This document shows, piece by piece, positions 44,245 to 52,228 of a stretch of 64,000 nt of DNA. The DNA is taken from NCBI RefSeq assembly GCF_011058165.1, contig NZ_JAALEG010000017.1, forward strand, positions 22,754 through 86,753, read 5' to 3'. This stretch comes from Rhodococcus aetherivorans. Lineage in GTDB: Bacteria > Actinomycetota > Actinomycetes > Mycobacteriales > Mycobacteriaceae. Each line of letters starts with the position of its first letter. Position 1 is the stretch's first letter. The position numbers and the translations under genes were made by a program. Below the pieces are notes generated by a model. That model saw only the letters and a list, made by a program, of their open reading frames with translations. It searched no databases and was not told the origin of the DNA.

Positions 44245-44988
44245 TCACCCCGCGGCGAGCCGGCCGTTGGTGCGGTCGAGCTGCCGCACCGTCGCGGCCT
44301 CCAGCCGGCCCACCTCCTCCTCCTCTAGCCGGTCGCACAGGAAATCCCAGTGCAGCGCAACATGTTCGCCGAGCCGCAGTCCCGGCACGAACACACCCGC
44401 ACCGGTGCGGCGCCGTACCGTCTCGGCGCGTTCCGCGCCGAGACGCAGGCGGGCACCGTCGAACTCGAGCCGGCGGCTGCGCACCGTCGCCGTGTCGGGT
44501 CCGACGGCGACGACGGTGCCCCAGCGGATCCGGCAGGAATCGAGAACCTGTACCGGCTGGGGCATCCCGGTGGTCAGCAGTCGCGACCACGGGTACACCC
44601 CCAGCACGTGGAACGCGTGCGTCGGGGCCGCCTCGGCAAGCAGTTCGGGTGTCAGGTGGGTCCAGTAGTGCCCCGCCTGCGTGCCCAGCCGCTCGAGCAG
44701 CCGGGTCCCGAACTCCACCGGATCGATCCGGTCCGTCAGGGCGTTGCCGGTCCAGTAGGCGCGCACCACCTCTGCGTCGAGGGGGTCGGTCCGGCCGGCC
44801 AGGGCCGCGATCAGCTCCTGGTAGGGCCATGCTCCGGTGAACCGCCGGGCGGCGGCCACGACCGCCGCGCCGTCGCCGTGCCCGCACGCGGCGGCCTCGA
44901 GGGCCGCCGCCCCTGCCGGGCCGCAGTAGCCCAGTGCGTTCGGCGCATGGGCGTAACGGGCGAAGAGCCGCTGCCCCTCCGTCACCAC
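44245..44988 (-). CDS. DUF6390 hydrogenase-island protein
   Basis: 247 aa, start GTG 44988 or the next codon 44985 inside a 17-bp repeat array. It begins VTEGQRLFARYAHAPNALGYCGP and contains EVVRAYWTGNALTD, HVLGVYPWSRLL and GEHVALHWDFLCDRL. This family travels with group 1h hydrogenase genes; no catalytic role is known. Two Cys (GYCGP, DFLCDRL) and many His could contact metal. Last gene of the 15.7-kb minus-strand array, after hypD. Confidence 0.8.
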   Translation of the reverse strand: MVTEGQRLFARYAHAPNALGYCGPAGAAALEAAACGHGDGAAVVAAARRFTGAWPYQELIAALAGRTDPLDAEVVRAYWTGNALTDRIDPVEFGTRLLERLGTQAGHYWTHLTPELLAEAAPTHAFHVLGVYPWSRLLTTGMPQPVQVLDSCRIRWGTVVAVGPDTATVRSRRLEFDGARLRLGAERAETVRRRTGAGVFVPGLRLGEHVALHWDFLCDRLEEEEVGRLEAATVRQLDRTNGRLAAG

Positions 44989-45038
44989 TGCCCCTCCGTC
45001 ACCACTGCCCCTCCGTCACCACTGCCCCTCCGTCACCA
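44971..45038 (-). repeat. Four tandem 17-bp repeats carrying ribosome site plus GTG
   Basis: Four exact copies of CTGCCCCTCCGTCACCA (+ strand) at 44971, 44988, 45005 and 45022, between the hypD stop and DUF6390. On the coding strand each reads TGGTGACGGAGGGGCAG, so each copy holds GGAGGGG, placed just before the GTG of the next copy. Because 17 is not a multiple of three, only one start is in frame. Confidence 0.95.
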
Positions 45039-45048
45039 CCGCCACGGA

Positions 45049-46182
45049 TCAGGCCGTTCCGCGTTGCCCCACCAGCGCCGCGGTGTCCCGGTGCAGCCGG
45101 CCGAAGTTGTAGTAGGCGGCACACGCCCCCTCCGGTGACACCATGCAGGTGCCGATGGGGGTCTCCGGCGTGCACGCCGTGCCGAAGACCTTGCATTCCC
45201 ACGGCTTGATGACGCCCTTGAGCACCTCGCCGCACTGACATGCCTTCGGGTCGGCGACGCGCAGGCCGGGCATCGAGAACCGCTGCTCGGCGTCGAAATC
45301 CGCGTAGTCGGGGTGGATGCCGAGCGCGCTCTGCGAGATGAATCCGAGGCCGCGCCACTCGAAGTGCGGCCGTAGCGCGAACGTCTGCGCCATCAGCCGT
45401 AGTGCCTGCACGTTTCCTTCGGGCCGCACCACCCGGCTGTACTGGTTCTCCACCTCGCACCGGCCGTCCCGGATCTGCCGCAGCAGCATGTGCACCGAGG
45501 CGAGGATGTCGAGCGGCTCGAATCCGGCCACCACGATCGGTTTTCCGTACACGGCGGGGACGAAGCGGTAGGGACGCAGTCCCACCACGGTCGACACGTG
45601 CCCCGGTCCGAGGAATCCCGAGAGCCGCAGATCCGGCGACTCGAGGATCGCCTTGATCGGCGGCACGATCGTCACGTGGTTGCAGAACACCGTGAAGTTG
45701 CTCAGGCCGAGCTGTCTCGCCCGCACGAGCGTCACCGCCGTGGACGGGGCGGTGGTCTCGAATCCGACGGCGAAGAACACCACATGCCGGTCCGGGTGGT
45801 CCACCGCGATCTTCAGGGCGTCCAGCGGGGAATACACGAATCGGACGTCGGCGCCGCGGGCCTTGGCCTCGAGCAGGTTCCCGCGCGAGCCGGGCACCCG
45901 CATCATGTCTCCGAACGTCGTGAACACCACGTTCGGTTGCTCGGCCAGCCACATGGCGTCGTCGATGCGGCCCATGGGGATCACGCACACCGGACAGCCG
46001 GGGCCGTGCACCAGCTCCACCGACGCGGGCAGCAGATGTTCGATGCCGTGCCGGTAGATGGTGTGGGTGTGGCCGCCGCACACCTCCATGAACTTGAACT
46101 CCTCCCCGGCGGCGAGGTCGGTGATCGAGGCCACCAGGGCGCGCGCCGCGGCGGGGTCGCGGAACTCGTCGACGAATTTCAT
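45049..46182 (-). CDS. hypD: Hydrogenase maturation protein HypD
   Basis: 377 aa, ATG 46182. HypD motifs are EVCGGHTHTIYRHG, GPGCPVCVIP, and FCNHVTIVPPIKA with GFLGPGHVS. The C-terminal cysteines (ACQCGEVLKG, WECKVFGTACTPETPIGTCMVS) hold a 4Fe-4S cluster. With HypC it carries the Fe(CN)2CO unit for the active site. Located 27 bases after hypC. Confidence 0.97.
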   Translation of the reverse strand: MKFVDEFRDPAAARALVASITDLAAGEEFKFMEVCGGHTHTIYRHGIEHLLPASVELVHGPGCPVCVIPMGRIDDAMWLAEQPNVVFTTFGDMMRVPGSRGNLLEAKARGADVRFVYSPLDALKIAVDHPDRHVVFFAVGFETTAPSTAVTLVRARQLGLSNFTVFCNHVTIVPPIKAILESPDLRLSGFLGPGHVSTVVGLRPYRFVPAVYGKPIVVAGFEPLDILASVHMLLRQIRDGRCEVENQYSRVVRPEGNVQALRLMAQTFALRPHFEWRGLGFISQSALGIHPDYADFDAEQRFSMPGLRVADPKACQCGEVLKGVIKPWECKVFGTACTPETPIGTCMVSPEGACAAYYNFGRLHRDTAALVGQRGTA

Positions 46183-46209
46183 GATCCTGCTCCGCCTTTC
46201 ATCCGGTGC

Positions 46210-46482
46210 TCACGCGATCTCGGACGCGTTGAAGGCTTCGATCTCGTTGACGTAGTCGGCGCCCATCTTCCGCACCTGATCGAGGGTCAGCTTCGCCTCG
46301 TCCTCGTCGATCCGGGCCATCGCAAAGCCGACGTGCACCAGCACCCAGTCCCCGACCTGCAGGCCGGTGCCGGCGAGCAGCCGGACGCTGATGGCGCGTT
46401 GCACGCCGTTGACGTCCACCTTCGCCAGATGCTGGGCGGGGTCGACCATGTCGACCACCCGGCCGGGAATTCCCAGGCACAT
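46210..46482 (-). CDS. hypC: Hydrogenase assembly chaperone HypC (copy 1)
   Basis: 90 aa from ATG 46482; the alternative upstream start would bury the essential Cys2. MCLGIPGRVV is the HypC N-terminus; after Met removal the Cys binds the Fe unit or HypD. Ends VGDWVLVHVGFAMARIDEDEA. A second hypC lies at 51349 and a third HypC-like domain at 48258, so the chaperones may serve different steps. Confidence 0.95.
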   Translation of the reverse strand: MCLGIPGRVVDMVDPAQHLAKVDVNGVQRAISVRLLAGTGLQVGDWVLVHVGFAMARIDEDEAKLTLDQVRKMGADYVNEIEAFNASEIA

Positions 46483-46498
46483 TGCGTCTCTCCTCACC

Positions 46499-47584
46499 TC
46501 AGCAGATCCGGGGCAGCGGATCGCCCACGAGCATGTCCACGATCCGGCTGCCCCCGAACGCGGTACGCAACGCGACGATGCCCTCCGGTTCGGCCAGGAT
46601 CTCCCCGATCTCCGCGGCGTCGCCGCCGCCGGGGCACGCCCGCAGTGCGGCGAGGGCGGCGTCCGCCTCGTCCGGGGCGACGACCGCGACGAACTTGCCC
46701 TCGTTGGCGACGTACAGCGGGTCGATGCCGAGCATGTCGCACGCCCCGGTCACCGTCGGCCGGATCGGCAGCGCGGCCTCGTCGAGCACCACCGCCAGGC
46801 CGGTGGCCTGCGCCAGCTCGTTGCAGACGGTACCGACGCCACCGCGGGTGGGGTCACGCATCCACCGGGTCGACGGCGCGGCTGCGAGCAGGGCCGCCAC
46901 CAGCTCGTGCACCGGCGCCGTGTCGGAGGCGATGTCCGCTTCGATCGCCAGGTCGCCGCGGGCCAGCAGCACCGCCATGCCGTGGTCGCCGAGCGTCCCC
47001 GAGATCAGCACGCGGTCGCCGGGGCGCACCAGGTCGGCCCCGAGGCGGCGCCCGGCGGGAACCAGGCCGACCCCGGCGGTGCTGATGTAGAGACCGTCGG
47101 CGGCGCCCCGGCCCACCACCTTGGTGTCGCCGGTGACGATCTCGACCCCGGACCGGGTGGCGGCCGCAGCCATGTCGGCGACGATCTCGCGCAGCCGCGC
47201 GATCTCGAAGCCCTCCTCGATGACGAACGCCGCGGACAGCCACCGCGGCCGCGCGCCCGACACGGCGAGGTCGTTGACCGTGCCGTGCACGGCGAGGTGC
47301 CCGATCGAGCCGCCCGGAAACGACAGCGGCTTGACGACGAACGAGTCCGTCGAGAACGACAGTCTCTCCCCGGAGTCGAGGCGCACGGTGGCGGCGTCGC
47401 CGAGCTGCTCGAGTTCGGTGTTGCGGAAGGCCTCGACGAACACCGAATCCACCAGTGCCGCGGACGCCTTGCCCCCGGCGCCGTGCGAGAGGGAGATCAC
47501 GGTGTCGCGCAGGCGCGGCCGGCGCCGCCGGAACGCCTCGATCCGTTCGAGGACCCGGTCCTCGCGTTCGGCCGATGTGCTCAC
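46499..47584 (-). CDS. hypE: Hydrogenase maturation protein HypE
   Basis: 361 aa, GTG 47584 overlapping the SIS gene stop. ISLSHGAGGKASAALV, then STDSFVVKPLSFPGG and GVEIVTGDTKVVGRG are HypE/PurM-type ATP motifs. The protein ends PRIC, the Cys that is carbamoylated by HypF and dehydrated to thiocyanate to give the CN ligands. Co-translated with the two SIS-domain genes. Confidence 0.97.
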   Translation of the reverse strand: MSTSAEREDRVLERIEAFRRRRPRLRDTVISLSHGAGGKASAALVDSVFVEAFRNTELEQLGDAATVRLDSGERLSFSTDSFVVKPLSFPGGSIGHLAVHGTVNDLAVSGARPRWLSAAFVIEEGFEIARLREIVADMAAAATRSGVEIVTGDTKVVGRGAADGLYISTAGVGLVPAGRRLGADLVRPGDRVLISGTLGDHGMAVLLARGDLAIEADIASDTAPVHELVAALLAAAPSTRWMRDPTRGGVGTVCNELAQATGLAVVLDEAALPIRPTVTGACDMLGIDPLYVANEGKFVAVVAPDEADAALAALRACPGGGDAAEIGEILAEPEGIVALRTAFGGSRIVDMLVGDPLPRIC

Positions 47585-48261
47585 CGTCCGCCTCCCGTCG
47601 CCGATTCCGCGCGCGCCAGGTGTTCCTGCGCGGCCGACCACAGCCGGTACCCGATCAGGGCGTGGCTCTCCTGGATCCGGTGGATGCTCTGCGAGCGGAT
47701 GGTGAAGCAGAAGTCGAGATCGTCGGTGGCGGCCATCCGGCCGCCGTCGTGCCCCGCGAATCCGATGGTGAGCAGTCCCCGCCGCCGCGCCTCCGCCAGC
47801 GCCGTCATCAGGTCGTCGGAGTTGCCGGACGTGGACAGGGCGATCGCGACGTCGTCGCCGTGCGCGTGCGCGATGATCTGCCGCGAGAAGATCAGCTCGA
47901 ATCCGACGTCGTTGCCGAGCGCCGTCACCACCGCCTGGTCCGCGGCGAGCGACCAGGCCGGCACCGGCCGTCCCCGGGCCGGCCGGCTGAACAGCGTCGC
48001 CAGGGTCGCCGCGTCGGTGGAGCTGCCGCCGTTGCCGAAGGTGTAGAGCCGGCCGCCGCGAGCGAAACGCTCGGCCATGCGCTGCCCCGCCGCGACGAGG
48101 TCCTCGCCCCATTCGTCCAGCGAAGCCCGTTGCAGACGCGCGCTGTCGGCCGCCTTGCCGCGGGCGGATTCCGCAAGGTCGCGCAACAGGGCGGTGGCGT
48201 CGTGCTCCTGCGCATCGATGAACGGGTACAGGAAGTCGGTGCCGTCCGGTTCGGTGCTCAC
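47581..48261 (-). CDS. SIS-domain protein, GmhA-like, in the hydrogenase island
   Basis: 226 aa, GTG 48261 overlapping the upstream gene. GRLYTFGNGGSSTDAATLATLF and ALSTSGNSDDLMTALAEARRRG are the phosphosugar-binding loops of SIS/GmhA (sedoheptulose-7-phosphate isomerase) proteins. No heptose pathway gene is near; it lies between hypF and hypE with overlapping frames. A maturation-linked role is likely but undefined, for example handling a small phosphorylated ligand or precursor. Confidence 0.88.
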   Translation of the reverse strand: MSTEPDGTDFLYPFIDAQEHDATALLRDLAESARGKAADSARLQRASLDEWGEDLVAAGQRMAERFARGGRLYTFGNGGSSTDAATLATLFSRPARGRPVPAWSLAADQAVVTALGNDVGFELIFSRQIIAHAHGDDVAIALSTSGNSDDLMTALAEARRRGLLTIGFAGHDGGRMAATDDLDFCFTIRSQSIHRIQESHALIGYRLWSAAQEHLARAESATGGGR

Positions 48262-49013
48262 AGCCGTTCCCCCTCATCGAGTGCCCCAGCATCGAGTTCC
48301 GGCGCGTCGAGTCTGGTGAGGGCGACGCCGCCGTGCACCAGCACCAGGTCGCCGGGCGCGACGTCGCCGAGGAGGGAGACGTCGACCCGTTCCCGGCCGG
48401 CCGCGGTCCGCACCGGCGCGGCGCCGGTGTCGTCGGCCGGCCACATCACCTCGCCGAGCCGGCCCTCGTCGCTGCAGGTCACGCACACCTCGTCGGTGCA
48501 GCCCGGGTCGGCGAGCAGGCCTGGATGTTCGAAGCACACGTGCGTCAGTTCCCACAGCAGGTGGTACAGCAGCACGAACCGCCCGGTGGCGGGCACCATC
48601 GGATCGTCCGAGTCCACCCACAGCACGTGGGTGGCCGCACCGGGCGCGGGCCGCGGACCGGAGCCGATCCAGATGGTGTCGGTGCCCCACGCGGGTGCGC
48701 GCCGGGCGATCTCGCGCACGGCCGGCTGATCGGCGGAGGCGACCGCCAGGATGACGTCGCCGGGGCGGGCGGCGACCCGGCACTGGGCGACCGGGTCCGG
48801 CTCCACGAGCGACACCGACGGCAACGCCCGTTTACCCATGATCACGGGGTGCACGAACTCGACCGCCACGTGATGGGCGTGCGGCTCCCACTGCGGGGAC
48901 ACCACCCACAGGGTCGCCCCGGCATGGAACCGGCGGGCCAGGCTCAGCGCCGTCGCGGCGAGGTCGGCGGCGAGTTCCGCGCCGATCGGCTCGGTGTCGT
49001 GTGTCGATGTCAT
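48258..49013 (-). CDS. SIS-like/HypC fusion protein
   Basis: 251 aa, ATG 49013 overlapping the hypF stop. The first 165 residues resemble a SIS fold without the Gly/Ser loops (LARRFHAGATLWVVSPQWEPH, then DVILAVASADQPAVREIARRA). The last 80 resemble HypC: VCVTCSDEGRLGEV, then VDVSLLGDVAPGDLVLVHGG. The usual HypC Cys2 is replaced by an internal CVTC. The join of the two folds next to a free SIS protein suggests the pair forms one complex. Confidence 0.8.
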   Translation of the reverse strand: MTSTHDTEPIGAELAADLAATALSLARRFHAGATLWVVSPQWEPHAHHVAVEFVHPVIMGKRALPSVSLVEPDPVAQCRVAARPGDVILAVASADQPAVREIARRAPAWGTDTIWIGSGPRPAPGAATHVLWVDSDDPMVPATGRFVLLYHLLWELTHVCFEHPGLLADPGCTDEVCVTCSDEGRLGEVMWPADDTGAAPVRTAAGRERVDVSLLGDVAPGDLVLVHGGVALTRLDAPELDAGALDEGERL

Positions 49014-51352
49014 CGCGCTCGTCCCGTCCCGGCAGGGTCCACGGCCCGGCCGCGTGCGAACGCGGCACCGAGCGCGGCCTGCCCCAGCGACAGGCCACCG
49101 TCGTTCGGCGGCACCCGCCTGTGTGTCAGAACCTCGAACCCTCTGTCCTGCAGCATAGTTCGCACCATGCCCAGCAGGAGCCGATTCTGGAACACGCCGC
49201 CCGTCAGGCCGATGGTGCGTACCTCCGCCGCATCGGCGATCCGGACCGCCAACCGCACTGTTGCCGATGCCAGCGCACGGTGGAAGCCCGCCGCGAGGTC
49301 CGCAGCGGGGACCCCGAGCCGGACGCCGGCGACGAGGCAGGCCAGCGTGCCGGCCCAGTCCAGCTCGTCCCCCCGCAGCGACGAATGCACCGGCGCGGCA
49401 TCCGTGGCGGTGCGCGCCAGCACCTCGAGTTCGATCGCGGCCTGCGCCTCGTAGCTGATCCGGTGCCGCACCCCCAGCACGGAGGCCACCGCGTCGAACA
49501 GCCGGCCGGCGCTGGTGGTGCGCACGCAGCCGACGCCCGACGCCAGCTGCGAGTCCACCAGGGCGCGTTCGGCGGCACCGAGCGCGCTCACGCACGGCAG
49601 GTCCTCGATCTCCTCGATGCCGGCCTCCCGCAGCACGGCCAGCGCGACCCGGGCCGGGGTGCGCACGGCGACGTCGCCGCCGGGCAGCGGGAACGACCGC
49701 AGGTGCCCGGCGCGCCGGGCGTCGCAGGGATCCGTTCCCACCAGCAGCAGCTCCCCGCCCCAGACGGTGCGGTCGCAGCCGTATCCGGTGCCGTCGAACG
49801 CGATCCCCAGCACGGGGGTACCGAGCCGGCGATGCTCGGCGAGCAGGGACGCGACGTGCGCGTGGTGGTGTTGCACTGCGCGCAGCTCGACGTCGTGGTC
49901 CTCGCAGTAGCGTTCGGCCCACTCCCGGGTCGCGTAGCCGGGATGCGCGTCGGCCACCACCACCTCGGGGGTGACGCGGTGCAGGGCGGTCAGCTGCACG
50001 ACCGACGCCTCGAAGGCGCGCCGGCTCTCCAGCGTGCCCATGTCCCCGAGATGCGCCGAACAGAAGGCGTAGTCCTGCCGGGTCAGGCAGAAGGTGTTCT
50101 TCACCTCGGCGCCGACCGCGAGGACCACCGGCGCCGCGCCGCCGAGCAGCACCGGCATCGGCGCAAATCCCCGGGAGCGCCGCAGCGGCAGTTCCACGCC
50201 GTCGGCGACCGCGACCACCGAGTCCTCGCACGGCACCGCGATGTCCCGGTCGTGCATCAGGAACAGATCGGCGATGCCGCCGAGCCGGGCCAGGGCATCG
50301 TCGTTGCGGAAGCAGAGGGGCTCACCGGACAGGTTTCCCGACGTCGCCACCAGCAGCCGCGGCACATGGTTCCCGTGCCCGGGCACCGGCGCGAACAACA
50401 GGTGGTGCAGCGGCGTGTACGGCAGCATCACCCCGAGCTCGTCGAGTCCGGGTGCGACCGCGTCGGCGACGGCCGCGCCGGGACGGGCCCGCAGCAACAC
50501 GATCGGCCGGGCCGGCGCGGTGAGCACGGCCTGCTCGGCCGCGGACAGCAGGCACACCGCGGCGACGGCCGCGACGTCCGGCGCCATCACGGCGAACGGC
50601 TTGTCCGGCCGGTGTTTCCGCTCCCGCAGCCGGTTCACCGCGGTGGGGTTCGTGGCATCGCACACGAGATGGAAGCCGCCGAGTCCCTTGACCGCCACGA
50701 TGTCCCCGGCGGCGAGCGCCGCCTGCACCGTGGCCAGCACCTCCGCGTCTCCGTCGATCCGGCGGCCGTCGCGTACGGCGAAGATCCGCGGCCCGCAGTC
50801 CGGGCAGCAGATCGGCTGGGCGTGGTAGCGGCGGTCCGTGGGATCGGTGTATTCGCGGGCGCAACTCGGGCACAGGGGGAACCGGGCCATGGTCGTCGCC
50901 GGCCGGTCGTACGGCAGGTCGGTGATCACGGTGTAGCGGGGCCCGCAGTGGGTGCAGTTGACGAAGGGATGCCGGTAGCGCCGGTCGGCGGGATCGTTCA
51001 GCTCGCGCAGGCAGTCGGCGCACGTCGCCACGTCCGGCGGGACCAGGGTGCGCGCCCCGTCCGCGTGGTGACTCTCGACGATGCGGAAGTCGTCCTCGCC
51101 GCGCGGCATTCGCGGGGCGGCGGCCACGTCGACGAGCACGGCCGGCGGCGGTGCGTCGTCGCGCAGGCGGCGGGTGAACTCGTCCAGATCCGCGGCGGCA
51201 CCCTCGATCTCGAGGAACACCCCGGAGTCGTCGTTGCCGCAGTACCCGCCCAGGCGCAACTCGCGGGCCAGCCCGGCGACGAACGGCCGGAAGCCGACGC
51301 CCTGCACCACGCCACGCACCACCAGGCGCCGTCGCTCGGCCACGGGGTTCAC
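49010..51352 (-). CDS. hypF: Carbamoyltransferase HypF
   Basis: 780 aa, GTG 51352 overlapping the hypC stop. Order of domains: acylphosphatase (about 8-95, VRGVVQGVGFRPFV), two zinc-finger pairs (CADCLREL...CTHCGP and CPSCAREY...CPDCGP), YrdC-like carbamoyl-AMP domain (about 210-400, AVKGLGGFHLVCDA), and a Kae1-like transferase domain with VQHHHAHVASLLAEH and AFDGTGYG. It makes the CN precursor from carbamoyl phosphate and passes it to HypE. Confidence 0.97.
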   Translation of the reverse strand: MNPVAERRRLVVRGVVQGVGFRPFVAGLARELRLGGYCGNDDSGVFLEIEGAAADLDEFTRRLRDDAPPPAVLVDVAAAPRMPRGEDDFRIVESHHADGARTLVPPDVATCADCLRELNDPADRRYRHPFVNCTHCGPRYTVITDLPYDRPATTMARFPLCPSCAREYTDPTDRRYHAQPICCPDCGPRIFAVRDGRRIDGDAEVLATVQAALAAGDIVAVKGLGGFHLVCDATNPTAVNRLRERKHRPDKPFAVMAPDVAAVAAVCLLSAAEQAVLTAPARPIVLLRARPGAAVADAVAPGLDELGVMLPYTPLHHLLFAPVPGHGNHVPRLLVATSGNLSGEPLCFRNDDALARLGGIADLFLMHDRDIAVPCEDSVVAVADGVELPLRRSRGFAPMPVLLGGAAPVVLAVGAEVKNTFCLTRQDYAFCSAHLGDMGTLESRRAFEASVVQLTALHRVTPEVVVADAHPGYATREWAERYCEDHDVELRAVQHHHAHVASLLAEHRRLGTPVLGIAFDGTGYGCDRTVWGGELLLVGTDPCDARRAGHLRSFPLPGGDVAVRTPARVALAVLREAGIEEIEDLPCVSALGAAERALVDSQLASGVGCVRTTSAGRLFDAVASVLGVRHRISYEAQAAIELEVLARTATDAAPVHSSLRGDELDWAGTLACLVAGVRLGVPAADLAAGFHRALASATVRLAVRIADAAEVRTIGLTGGVFQNRLLLGMVRTMLQDRGFEVLTHRRVPPNDGGLSLGQAALGAAFARGRAVDPAGTGRAR

Positions 51353-51606
51353 GGCGCCGCTCCCGGTTCGTCCCGGGGCCGTCCCATCAGTTCGAGCCCT
51401 TCCATCGCGCGCCGCGCGCCGGCCTCGTCGACCCGATCCATCGCGAAGCCCATGTGGATGACGATCCAGTCGCCGGGCGCGAGGTCCGGGTCGTCGAGCA
51501 TGCCGACGTTCACCTTGCGCTCCTCGCCGGCCACGTCGACGAGGGCGAGCTGCCCGGCGTAGCCGTCGAGCCGCCGGATCACCCGTCCCGGGATGCCGAG
51601 GCACAC
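51349..51606 (-). CDS. hypC: Hydrogenase assembly chaperone HypC (copy 2)
   Basis: 85 aa, GTG 51606. MCLGIPGRVIRRLDG at the start and PGDWIVIHMGFAMDRVDEAGA at the end. Its Cys2 is intact. It lies between the protease and hypF, while copy 1 lies next to hypD. Only moderate identity between the copies suggests old divergence and separate tasks. Confidence 0.95.
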   Translation of the reverse strand: MCLGIPGRVIRRLDGYAGQLALVDVAGEERKVNVGMLDDPDLAPGDWIVIHMGFAMDRVDEAGARRAMEGLELMGRPRDEPGAAP

Positions 51607-51609
51607 CGC

Positions 51610-52107
51610 TCAGCCCTCGTCCCCGGCGACCGCGGCTCCCGCCGGCGGCGCCTGCGCACGCAGGCGGCGCACGGTGCGCCGGACGGCATCGACGGCCGGG
51701 CCGACGGCCGCGGCGACCGCCGGGGACAGCCCGAGGCCCTCCTCGACCGCCGCCACCTGGCAGCCCACCACCACGGTGGGGGGCGCCTGCCCGCCGAGCG
51801 CCTCGAGGCTCGCGAACACCGCGGCCGGGTCCATGGCGTGCGCGTCGATTCCCGCCGGTCCCCGCGTGGCGGTGTCGGCTTCGAAGACCCGCACGGCGCC
51901 CGGCTCGCCGGCGCCGGGGACGGCGTCGACGAGCACGAGCGCGTCCCACCCGTCGAGCAGGTCGTAGGCCAGGTGCATGCCGCGGATCCCGTAGTCCATC
52001 ACCCGGGTTCCGGGTGTGTCGGCCGGGATCCGCCGCACCACCTCGGGGCCGAAGCCGTCGTCGCCGAGGAAGATGTTGCCGATGCCCGCCACCAGGATCC
52101 GCACCAC
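51610..52107 (-). CDS. Hydrogenase maturation protease (HyaD/HybD family)
   Basis: 165 aa. GIGNIFLGDDGFGPEVVRR carries the nickel-sensing Glu; VLVDAVPGAG has the Asp and GIDAHAMDP the His. This protease cuts the large subunit after the last active-site motif once nickel is in place; HhyL here still carries a 22-residue tail to remove. GTG start 52107 is two bases from the DUF6893 stop. Confidence 0.93.
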   Translation of the reverse strand: MVRILVAGIGNIFLGDDGFGPEVVRRIPADTPGTRVMDYGIRGMHLAYDLLDGWDALVLVDAVPGAGEPGAVRVFEADTATRGPAGIDAHAMDPAAVFASLEALGGQAPPTVVVGCQVAAVEEGLGLSPAVAAAVGPAVDAVRRTVRRLRAQAPPAGAAVAGDEG

Positions 52108-52108
52108 G

Positions 52109-52228
52109 TCACATCCTGCGCATCCGCAGGTACCGCTGGATGTCCGGCAGCGACTGCACCGTCACGACCACCCCGCCGATCACCGCGGCGGCCAGTGCCG
52201 CGGTGGCCAGCATTCCGATGAATCTCAT
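52109..52228 (-). CDS. DUF6893-type 39-aa membrane peptide
   Basis: 39 aa, ATG 52228, stop at 52109. One hydrophobic helix (MLATAALAAAVIGGVVVTV) is followed by a short basic tail (RYLRMRRM). The SD is GAAAGAGGAG on the coding strand. Its start overlaps the upstream gene's stop. Being kept in frame-overlap inside the hydrogenase operon suggests it is real; it may tether the soluble hydrogenase to the membrane. Confidence 0.75.
   Translation of the reverse strand: MRFIGMLATAALAAAVIGGVVVTVQSLPDIQRYLRMRRM

Noticed and set aside
44971..45038. CRISPR or IS-end interpretation of the 17-bp repeats
   Set aside because: No spacers, no transposase, and the repeats carry the SD and start of the downstream gene.
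47581..48261. Heptose/LPS synthesis gene (gmhA)
   Set aside because: No other heptose gene is present and the frame overlaps hyp genes on both sides, so the context is hydrogenase maturation.
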